Assembly (NCBI GenBank): GCA_000433775.1
Contig: HF998466.1
Span: 3,298 to 52,836, forward strand
DNA: 49,539 bases
Direction of reading: 5' to 3'
Source: Corallococcus sp. CAG:1435
Lineage (GTDB): Bacteria > Bacillota > Clostridia > Christensenellales > CAG-314
Every line of letters starts with the position of its first letter. Position 1 is the first letter of the stretch. Of the stretch, positions 43,142-49,539 are shown piece after piece. Below the pieces are notes generated by a model that did not search any database, was not told where the DNA came from, and saw nothing but the letters and a program-made list of their open reading frames with translations. A program made the position numbers and the translations under genes.

Positions 43142-43181
43142 CAAGCGATACTGCAAAATACGCAAGCGATACGGCAAAATT
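43142..43181. repeat. 21-bp direct repeat near the response regulator start
   Basis: CAAGCGATACTGCAAAATAC at 43142 is repeated as CAAGCGATACGGCAAAATTT at 43163, a spacing of 21 bp (two helical turns). The GGCAAAAT core is shared with the longer repeats upstream. Confidence 0.7.
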
Positions 43182-43267
43182 TGTTGTGGGAAATTTTTGA
43201 GTATTTTGCCCTAAACATGGAAATCACAGAAAAAATTCCACTTTTTACAACGTTTTAAGGAGAAAAT

Positions 43268-43942
43268 ATGAAAGTACTTGTAGTTGACGATGAAGTAAAG
43301 TTGGCGGACGTCGTGGGAGAACTGTTGCGCCGCAACAAATTTGTTGTGGACGTGGTGTACAACGGTGACGACGGTTTTTTCTATGCAAAAAACGGCGACT
43401 ACGACGTGGTGGTGCTGGATGTAATGATGCCGCACACCGACGGTTTTCAGGTGGTGCAAAAGTTGCGTCAGGCAAAGTGTAACGTACCTGTGCTTATGCT
43501 TACGGCAAAAGACGAGGTTGCCAGCCGTGTCAAGGGGTTGGATTGCGGTGCCGACGACTACCTCACCAAGCCTTTTGCCAGCGAAGAATTGCTTGCCAGG
43601 GTGCGTGCGCTTGCCCGCAGACAATCGGAAATAGTCTACGACCGCCTCACCTACTGCGACACCACCCTCAACACCTCCAACTACACCCTGTCCTGCGGCG
43701 ACAAGAGCGTGTCTTTGGGCGCAAAGGAATACGAAATAATGCGTCTTCTTTTTTCCAATCCCACTCAGGTAATAAGCAAAGACAGCATAATATCCAAAGT
43801 GTGGGGTTTGGATTCCGACATAACCGACAACAACGTGGAAGCGTACATGTCTTTTCTCAGAAAAAAACTGTACTTTATCGGCAGTAAACTGACCATTTCC
43901 ACCAAACGTTTGTTGGGATACTATCTGGAGATACAACAGTGA
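43268..43942 (+). CDS. OmpR/PhoB family response regulator
   Basis: A 224-residue DNA-binding response regulator. The receiver domain (1-115) begins KVLVVDDEVKLADVVGELL, has the phospho-acceptor Asp in DVVVLDVMMPHTDGF (Asp51), Thr in MLTAKDE and Lys in YLTKPF. The C-terminal winged helix (about 125-222) includes LGAKEYEIMRLLF and VEAYMSFLRKKL. AAGGAG lies seven bases before the ATG. It is paired with the histidine kinase gene that starts inside its stop codon (GTGA). Direct repeats just upstream could be its own binding sites. The signal is unknown. Confidence 0.95.
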   Translation: MKVLVVDDEVKLADVVGELLRRNKFVVDVVYNGDDGFFYAKNGDYDVVVLDVMMPHTDGFQVVQKLRQAKCNVPVLMLTAKDEVASRVKGLDCGADDYLTKPFASEELLARVRALARRQSEIVYDRLTYCDTTLNTSNYTLSCGDKSVSLGAKEYEIMRLLFSNPTQVISKDSIISKVWGLDSDITDNNVEAYMSFLRKKLYFIGSKLTISTKRLLGYYLEIQQ

Positions 43943-45165
43943 TACAACGGCTTCGCAAAAGAATAGTTGCCATCAACATCATCACGGCAAGTTTGATACT
44001 TTTTTGCGCCCTCATTGTAACCTTTGTCGTCGGCTACGGCAGAATAAACATGGAAAGGGAAAACCGTCTGCACATTGCGTTGGACTACGACCCCGCAGTG
44101 GACGACGTAACCTTCGACAGACAAAAACTCTTTGAAGACGTGGCGTTGGTGGTGTACAATCAGCACACACAGCAGGTTGAGGCGTGGTATTTCGGAAGAA
44201 ACGTCGAACTCACCAAAAGTTATCTTTCTCGCTACCTTCAGCCCATTGTGGACGAAGAAGCGGACAACGGTTGGATAAACCTGAAAATCCGCTACATCAA
44301 AAAGACGGATGGCGACATCGTAAAAATAGCCTTCAACAATTTGGGGGCATCTTCCAACAACCTCACAACCTTTGTTGTTTCCACATTAAGCGCTTTGACG
44401 GTGGGTATTTTGGGATACTTTTTCGTCAGTTTTATGTTGGCACGCATTGCGCTTAAACCTGTTGAAGAAAGTTGGATAAAGCAAAAACAGTTTGTCGCCG
44501 ACGCTTCTCACGAACTGAAAACGCCTCTTTCGGTGATACTTGCCAACACGGAAATTATTGCCTCTCACCAAGAGGAAACGGTGGCAAGTCAGATGAAGTG
44601 GGTGGAAAACACACGGGCGGAAGCACAGCGCATGGCAGGACTTGTTGCCGATTTGCTGTTTCTTGCCAAAAACGACGACGGTCTGAAGGTGCAAATGGAA
44701 GACGTCAACCTCAGCGACTGCGTCGGTACAATAGTGCTGGGCTACGATGCCATTTTTTACGAAAACAAAAAGGACTTTGCCTATCAGGTGGACAAAGACG
44801 TGTACATTGTGGGCAATGTCGGACAACTCAAACAACTGACCACAATTTTGCTGGACAACGCCAACAAGTATTCCAAGGGAAGCGGCAACATTACCCTTTC
44901 TCTCATGGCAAACGGCAAGCACGCACACCTCACTGTGGAAAACGACAGCGAGCAACTCACCGAAGAACAGTTGAAACACCTTTTCGACAGGTTCTACACA
45001 GTCGACCCTTCCCGCAACAAAAACAACGGCGGAAACGGTCTGGGACTCAACATAGCGCAGGTAATTTGTCAGACGCACGGAGGTACTATACGTGTCGAAT
45101 GCGAAAACGGACGCACACGTTTTGTTGCGACATTCCCCGTCAAAAAACCTCGCAAGGAACAGTAA
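43939..45165 (+). CDS. Sensor histidine kinase, GTG start
   Basis: A 408-residue membrane sensor kinase. TM1 is at about 10-32 (NIITASLILFCALIVTFVVG), an extracellular sensor of about 110 residues follows, then TM2 at 143-168. The dimerisation/His-phosphotransfer domain contains FVADASHELKTPLSVI (His at about 192), and the ATPase domain shows ILLDNANKYS (N box), HLFDRFYTVDPSR (F region) and NGLGLNIAQVICQTHGG (G box). The GTG at 43939 overlaps the response regulator stop as GTGA, so translation is coupled. It phosphorylates the adjacent regulator. The sensor domain is not recognised. Confidence 0.94.
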   Translation: MIQRLRKRIVAINIITASLILFCALIVTFVVGYGRINMERENRLHIALDYDPAVDDVTFDRQKLFEDVALVVYNQHTQQVEAWYFGRNVELTKSYLSRYLQPIVDEEADNGWINLKIRYIKKTDGDIVKIAFNNLGASSNNLTTFVVSTLSALTVGILGYFFVSFMLARIALKPVEESWIKQKQFVADASHELKTPLSVILANTEIIASHQEETVASQMKWVENTRAEAQRMAGLVADLLFLAKNDDGLKVQMEDVNLSDCVGTIVLGYDAIFYENKKDFAYQVDKDVYIVGNVGQLKQLTTILLDNANKYSKGSGNITLSLMANGKHAHLTVENDSEQLTEEQLKHLFDRFYTVDPSRNKNNGGNGLGLNIAQVICQTHGGTIRVECENGRTRFVATFPVKKPRKEQ

Positions 45166-45238
45166 CGTTGGCGTTTGTGCGTAATTTTTCAATACGTACA
45201 AAAGTTTTTGTTACTTTTTGTTGAAACTGCATTGCATG

Positions 45239-45262
45239 GGCCGTTGCAAATCTGCAACGGCC
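45239..45262 (+). terminator. Hairpin after the two-component system
   Basis: A perfect 10-bp stem GGCCGTTGCA with an AATC loop, followed nine bases later by T6; probably the operon terminator. Confidence 0.65.
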
Positions 45263-45288
45263 TGTTGACTTTTTTGCTTTTCTTTTAC

Positions 45289-45317
45289 TTGTGCAACGCA
45301 CGATTTTTTGCTACAAT
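45289..45317 (+). promoter_or_regulatory. Extended -10 promoter of the NUDIX gene (leaderless geometry)
   Basis: TTGTGC (45289-45294), a 17-nt spacer and TACAAT (45312-45317), preceded by TGC (TGnTACAAT). The ATG starts 6 nt after the -10. Confidence 0.65.
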
Positions 45318-45323
45318 ACAACT

Positions 45324-45740
45324 ATGCAAGAAAAGGGAAACGGTAAACCCCCCAAATACACCGAAGTCGTTGCGGCTTTGATTGTCAAAGACGGAAGGTA
45401 TCTCATTTGTCGGCGACCCTACGGCAAGGCTCGTGGCGGACTTTGGGAATTTGTCGGAGGCAAGGTGGAAAAGGGAGAAACAAAACAACAGGCACTAAAA
45501 CGTGAGTGTATGGAAGAACTTGCCGCACAAATAGATGTGGGTGAGGAATTTTGTTCCGTTACGCATGTCTATCCCGACCTAACGGTGCATCTCACGGTGT
45601 TTTATGCCACGCTGTTGCAGCAACCGCACATGTTGGAACACATGGATATGAAGTGGATTTTGCGCAGCCAGACGGACGACTTTGTTTTCTGTCCCGCCGA
45701 CAAAGTAATTTTGGAAAAAATCAAAGAGGAAAAATGGTAA
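45324..45740 (+). CDS. MutT-type NUDIX hydrolase
   Basis: A 138-residue NUDIX pyrophosphohydrolase. The Nudix box is GGKVEKGETKQQALKRECMEEL (first G to second E, about 43-64), with the REcmEE metal-binding core. The N-terminus VVAALIVKDGRYLICRRPYGKARGGLWEF (in two parts) is typical of MutT enzymes that clear 8-oxo-dGTP or oxidised cytidine nucleotides. No Shine-Dalgarno is present; TACAAT ends 6 nt before ATG 45324, so the message is probably leaderless. An upstream in-frame ATG at 45291 would lie before the promoter -10. A short terminator follows. Confidence 0.92.
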   Translation: MQEKGNGKPPKYTEVVAALIVKDGRYLICRRPYGKARGGLWEFVGGKVEKGETKQQALKRECMEELAAQIDVGEEFCSVTHVYPDLTVHLTVFYATLLQQPHMLEHMDMKWILRSQTDDFVFCPADKVILEKIKEEKW

Positions 45741-45745
45741 ATTTG

Positions 45746-45771
45746 GGGGAAAGGTGATTTTCCCCTTTTTA
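45746..45771 (+). terminator. Terminator of the NUDIX gene
   Basis: Stem GGGGAAA/TTTCCCC with a GGTGAT loop and a following T5. Confidence 0.8.
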
Positions 45772-45935
45772 TTTGCAAATCTTCCCTGCGTACGTCCGTT
45801 GTAAAATCTTGTAAAAATTGTTTTTTTGTGATGCATACAAAACCGCCGTTATTTCCCGAAAAAGTACTTCACTCAAATTGTTAGATATTTCATATTTTAT
45901 TTTAAGATGTATTCCAATGAATTTTCCGCAACTTA

Positions 45936-45963
45936 TTGACACGTTTTTTTGCTGTGATATAAT
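45936..45963 (+). promoter_or_regulatory. Promoter of the surface nuclease operon
   Basis: A perfect TTGACA (45936-45941), a 16-nt spacer and a perfect TATAAT (45958-45963). The leader of about 150 nt (to 46119) is unusually long for this window; I recognised no riboswitch in it. Confidence 0.75.
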
Positions 45964-46119
45964 TAAACTTACAGCATTGCGTAAAAACAGCAAAAGGGTG
46001 AAAATTTTGTTGTTTCAAGGCTGATTTGGCGGAACGGTAAGTTGTGTAAATCCGTTTTATTCTGCGAAAATAAAGGTTTTTTGCGACATACAAACGCCTT
46101 ACATCACAAGGAGAGAAAA

Positions 46120-48573
46120 ATGCAAAAGGTAAGATTGAAAATCGTACTGTCAATGTTGCTTGTCGTGGCATTGTGCCTGGGCTTTTTGCCCCTTTTGCCA
46201 AATGTGCAACAGCAAACGGCATTGGCGGAAACCACGTGGGAAAACACCTACACGGGCAGTTACTACGACAACCTCAACACCGATTTGGAGGGTAGTGCAT
46301 TCCGTGCGGAACTTGCGGAACTCATCACCGACACCCACACCAAGTACACAAGTTACAGCGGTTTGGCAAACGCATTCAAAGTTGCCGATGCCGACCCCGA
46401 CAACAACGGCAACGTCATTTGGTTCTACACGGGAACGTCGGTGCCTTTCAGCGGTTTCGGCGGTAGTGTAGGCGCCACCAACCGTGAACATGTGTGGCCC
46501 AAGGACGGAGGCGACGCTTTCCCTGCGGAGTCAGGTCCGGGCAGCGATGCTCATCATCTGCGTCCCACGGAAACGCAACTCAACTCCACCCGTGGAAGCA
46601 AAAACTTTGACGAAGTGGCGCAAACTTCCGCAAACATTGTCAAGGAAAACGGAAGTTCCGGTTACGGCAATTCCGCCTACGGTGCCGATGCACTGTGCTA
46701 CTCGTCGGGAAGTTTCTTCTACCCTGCAAAGGGCTACCGTGGAGCAACGGCGAGAATTTTGTTTTACATGCAAACCCGTTGGGGCGATCAGTACAACTTG
46801 GAATTTGTGGACGGAGCCGGCAGCAGCAAAACAATAGGTAAAATTTCCACTTTGCTCAAATGGCACCTTGAAGAACCTCCCACCGAAGAGGAAATACGCC
46901 GCAACGAAGCGGTGTTCGGTTTGCAGGGCAACCGCAACCCCTTCATCGACCATCCCGAATATGCCGCACAAATCTATTGCTACGACGGCGAAAGTTACAA
47001 CAACGCTTTGCAACAGGTACTTGCCGAAAGCGACGACCCCTACGGCAATCTCAACACCGCCGTGTTGGAATCGCTTGCAATCAGTCCCTCAACGGTAACT
47101 ATTTCCGTAGGCGACACCTACGCATTGACGGCGGTACCCACACCCTCTAACGCAAGAGCCAACGTAAGTTGGACTTCTTCCGACAACACGGTTGCTACCG
47201 TTTCCGACAGCGGCGTGGTTACGGCAAAATCTCAGGGTACCGTTACAATCACGGCACGCAACAAGGATGACGCTTCCATCTATGCCACCGCTCGTGTAAC
47301 TGTCAAACAGGTAACCGACATTACCATTTCCGGTGCGCCTGTCAAAACCGCCTATTTCGAGGGCGACACCTTCGACCCGACAGGGCTTACGATTCTTGCA
47401 ACGTTCAGCGACGGCACTTCGGAAAACCTTCCGCCAAACACTTGCACATGGTTGGACGGCACCACGCTTTCCGCCACTCTCACGGCAGGCACCACGTCGG
47501 TGGTGTGCAAGTACGGCAACATTACAAAAACGGTAACGGGCATTACGGTAACAGTCAATTACGGCGACGCAATACCTGTTGACATGAACAATTTGCAGGA
47601 AAACGTTGCCTACAAGTTGGTAATTGACCAGGAAGGTTTGGGCAAGACGCTGTACATTCAAAACAAGGTGGCAAATGAGTACTTCATGGCTTCCACCGAG
47701 GATATCGATTCTGCCGACGACGTGTATGTGGAAAAAGTAACGGGCGGATTCCGTCTGTACTTCAAAAACGGCAGTTCCAAAAACTACCTCAATGCCGAAG
47801 TTAGCGGCACACACGTCAATCTTGTTTCAAAAACTACTGCAACAACGGTGTGGACGTATGACTCGGCAAACAAATGCATCAAAACTACCGTTACGGTAAG
47901 CGGAAGCAATGTTGAGTACTACATAGGTACCTACGGCACCTACAATACTTTCAGTACAAGCGCCATCAAACATGTAAGCGATTCCTACCCTGCCTATTTG
48001 GCAACTAAAAACAACGGCGGAGGCACGGTTACGCCACCCGTTACCGACAGCGTAACGCTGGACAAAACAAGCATTACCCTAAATGTCGGCGACACTGCAA
48101 CTCTGGTTGCAACTGCAACAGGCACTGTAACATGGACTACATCCAACAATTCAGTGGTAACGGTTGTAAACGGCAAACTGACGGCAGTAGGCGCAGGCAC
48201 GGCAACGGTAACCGCAACATGTGGCACGGCAAAAGCCACCTGCACGGTAACTGTAACGGAAGTTGTTCAGCAAGCAACGGCAGAGCAGTTCATTGCGGCA
48301 GTAGACGCAGTTTCTGCGGCGACAACGCAACAAACAAAATTCAATGCTATCAAAAACGCTTTGGAAGTGTACGAACAACTTTCCTCGGACGTGAAAACGG
48401 AAGTGGCAAATTACAACCTGATTTTGCAAACTGCAATAAGCGACTACAACACTTCGGTAGGAAGTCAAAACAGCGAAATGCTGTCGGCTTTGAAAACATT
48501 GGCAACACTCACGGCGGCAATGTCTTTTGCGGTAATGGCGGCAGTAGTGTTGTTCAAACGCAACTTGTTGTAA
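46120..48573 (+). CDS. Membrane-anchored surface endonuclease I-type nuclease with BIG2-type repeats
   Basis: An 817-residue exported protein. A signal peptide (about 1-37) ends near QQTALAE. The nuclease domain (about 40-300) has ATNREHVWPKDGGDAFP (His124) and SDAHHLRPTETQLNSTRGSK (His145, His146), the endonuclease I (EndA/NucM-like) signature for metal-dependent DNA or RNA cleavage. BIG2-like modules follow at about 322-400 (ISVGDTYALTAVPTPSNA, NTVATVSDSGVVTAKSQG) and 640-705 (LNVGDTATLVATATGTVTW), with other Ig-like modules between. A C-terminal helix and basic tail (AAMSFAVMAAVVLFKRNLL) anchor it; no LPXTG is seen. GGAGAG precedes the ATG. It would digest extracellular nucleic acid for nutrients. 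A lipoprotein gene follows 13 nt on. Confidence 0.9.
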   Translation: MQKVRLKIVLSMLLVVALCLGFLPLLPNVQQQTALAETTWENTYTGSYYDNLNTDLEGSAFRAELAELITDTHTKYTSYSGLANAFKVADADPDNNGNVIWFYTGTSVPFSGFGGSVGATNREHVWPKDGGDAFPAESGPGSDAHHLRPTETQLNSTRGSKNFDEVAQTSANIVKENGSSGYGNSAYGADALCYSSGSFFYPAKGYRGATARILFYMQTRWGDQYNLEFVDGAGSSKTIGKISTLLKWHLEEPPTEEEIRRNEAVFGLQGNRNPFIDHPEYAAQIYCYDGESYNNALQQVLAESDDPYGNLNTAVLESLAISPSTVTISVGDTYALTAVPTPSNARANVSWTSSDNTVATVSDSGVVTAKSQGTVTITARNKDDASIYATARVTVKQVTDITISGAPVKTAYFEGDTFDPTGLTILATFSDGTSENLPPNTCTWLDGTTLSATLTAGTTSVVCKYGNITKTVTGITVTVNYGDAIPVDMNNLQENVAYKLVIDQEGLGKTLYIQNKVANEYFMASTEDIDSADDVYVEKVTGGFRLYFKNGSSKNYLNAEVSGTHVNLVSKTTATTVWTYDSANKCIKTTVTVSGSNVEYYIGTYGTYNTFSTSAIKHVSDSYPAYLATKNNGGGTVTPPVTDSVTLDKTSITLNVGDTATLVATATGTVTWTTSNNSVVTVVNGKLTAVGAGTATVTATCGTAKATCTVTVTEVVQQATAEQFIAAVDAVSAATTQQTKFNAIKNALEVYEQLSSDVKTEVANYNLILQTAISDYNTSVGSQNSEMLSALKTLATLTAAMSFAVMAAVVLFKRNLL

Positions 48574-48586
48574 GGAGGTAACGAAA

Positions 48587-49162
48587 ATGAAAAAACGCAT
48601 TTTGATTTTAATTGCCCTTTTGACGGTTGCGGTGTTGGTGCTCGGCGGTTGCATGAAGTTTGATTACACGCAACTGAACGAAATGTTCGCACAAAATTAT
48701 TCTTCGGTGAATGTAACGGTAGCAACCACAATGAATGGCGAAACGCTCACAAGCACATTCGACGTTACAAACAGTGGTTCGTCAGCCACCGTCAACTACT
48801 CTGTTCAAAGTTTTTCGCAATTCGACGGTGAAATTCCCGACAGTTACATCACCACGCAAAGCGGTACGGTTACGGGGACGGTTTCAAACGGAGTATTTAT
48901 GGCAACAGGCTCCGATTTGCCTTTCACAAGCCTCAACATGAAGTTTCGTCTAGACGAATCGTATTTCACCGATGCGGTGGTAACTTCTTCGCAGTTTTCC
49001 GCCAAGGTGTCCCGCCCGCAGTCTTTCACGGGCAACGGCGACCTCGATTGCAACGATATGCAGGTAAAAATTACCTTTGGCGAGGCGATACAGACAGTGG
49101 AAATTTCCTACACGTCGGCAAACGGCGCATCCGTAAGCATGAACTACACCTACACCAAGTAG
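48587..49162 (+). CDS. Lipoprotein of unknown function
   Basis: A 191-residue lipoprotein with a signal peptide ending in the lipobox VLGGC (lipidated Cys22). The mature part is Ser/Thr-rich and beta-predicted (VNVTVATTMNGETLTSTFDV, IQTVEISYTSANGASVSMNY) with no recognised domain. AAGGAGG precedes the ATG and the gene lies 13 nt after the surface nuclease, so they are co-transcribed. It may assist the nuclease at the cell surface, but this rests on context only. Confidence 0.8.
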   Translation: MKKRILILIALLTVAVLVLGGCMKFDYTQLNEMFAQNYSSVNVTVATTMNGETLTSTFDVTNSGSSATVNYSVQSFSQFDGEIPDSYITTQSGTVTGTVSNGVFMATGSDLPFTSLNMKFRLDESYFTDAVVTSSQFSAKVSRPQSFTGNGDLDCNDMQVKITFGEAIQTVEISYTSANGASVSMNYTYTK

Positions 49163-49326
49163 TGCGCATCCAAACACTGCGGTAACGTGGCAGCAGACGT
49201 TACCTATGCCACGTAACTGCAAAAAGTGCAACATTCGGTTTTATTGGTAAACTTATGCGTTGTGCCTGAAACCAAAAGTAAGTAGTTGCGACGCAAAAAG
49301 CATTCTACAAACAAACGCAAAAAACG
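49163..49326. other. Spacer before the last terminator
   Basis: No gene is seen here, nor in the 188 bases after the terminator to the window end. Confidence 0.4.
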
Positions 49327-49351
49327 AAAAGCCCCTTTGAGGGGCTTTTTT
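49327..49351 (+). terminator. Terminator of the nuclease-lipoprotein operon
   Basis: A stem AAAAGCCCCT/AGGGGCTTTT with a TTG loop and a following T run, 165 nt past the lipoprotein stop. Confidence 0.85.
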
Positions 49352-49539
49352 GCGATTGTGTGAAAAATTTTTCAATGTTTCTATGGCGGACAGATAAATT
49401 TTGGGGTGTTCTGTATTGGGCAAAACTAAAATAGAGATTATTTGTAACCGTTATGTGTTTTTCATGTAAAATTGTTAGTTTGTATGCAGACAAACGCACG
49501 CAGGGCGCAGTTGTTTTGTATTGCAATAAAACCCATGGT

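Noticed and set aside
1..49539. CRISPR arrays, insertion sequences or phage genes.
   Set aside because: No regularly spaced identical direct repeats with unique spacers, no transposase or integrase frame and no phage structural gene were found; the repeats here are contiguous tandem copies.

Overview
The window looks like chromosomal DNA from a low-to-mid G+C Gram-positive anaerobe, most likely an uncultured member of the Clostridia. Support comes from strong GGAGG-type ribosome binding sites, many SigA-type promoters (TTGACA/TATAAT, 17-nt spacers), lipoproteins with lipoboxes but no outer-membrane genes, an archaeal-type aspartyl-tRNA synthetase beside asparaginyl-tRNA synthetase, an FeoB-associated cysteine-rich peptide, an Fe-S L-serine dehydratase, and surface proteins built from InlB-type and BIG2-type repeats. 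The genus cannot be named from the sequence.

Layout. 1-6009: cell-surface polysaccharide genes. Two coupled minus-strand glycosyltransferase genes (the second is a GT-HAD fusion running off the left edge) face away from a plus-strand glycosyltransferase, with 1.7 kb between them that holds three 206-bp tandem repeats. 6629-9016: a lipoprotein with an M6-type metalloprotease domain. 9348-12051: asnS-aspS. 12537-16579: a leaderless TetR gene divergent from a feoA-feoA-feoB-Cys-peptide iron(II) uptake operon. 17079-21903: a DXS-like enzyme lacking a key Asp, an NCS2 purine permease and a PH-domain membrane protein. 22061-24378: two membrane-protein genes divergent from a TetR regulator across overlapping promoters and GACAC operators. 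24706-29520: a lipoprotein, tRNA-Arg(ACG), a leaderless HAD phosphatase, and a MATE exporter coupled to an RluA-family pseudouridine synthase. 30115-37467: a small membrane protein, then a tight five-gene operon (GlpA-like dehydrogenase, FAD oxidoreductase, DUF1667, FGGY kinase, alkyl-DHAP-synthase-like flavoenzyme). 38404-42157: an esterase, then dtd, L-serine dehydratase and a phosphoglycolate-phosphatase-like HAD. 42523-42617: an apparent orphan small RNA on the minus strand. 43268-45165: an OmpR-type two-component system. 45324-49162: a leaderless NUDIX gene, then a membrane-anchored endonuclease I-type surface nuclease and a lipoprotein.

How they work together. The five-gene operon reads as a flavin/Fe-S redox and kinase module on a glycerol-like or ether-lipid-like three-carbon substrate. 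The feo operon imports Fe(II), which Fe-S enzymes encoded here would use. The most novel-looking items are non-coding: the minus-strand small RNA with two CU-rich (anti-Shine-Dalgarno-like) segments, the 206-bp repeats whose hairpin shows a compensatory change between copies, several other intergenic tandem arrays, and three genes whose -10 box lies exactly 6 nt before the ATG. All calls are from reading the sequence; no database search was run.
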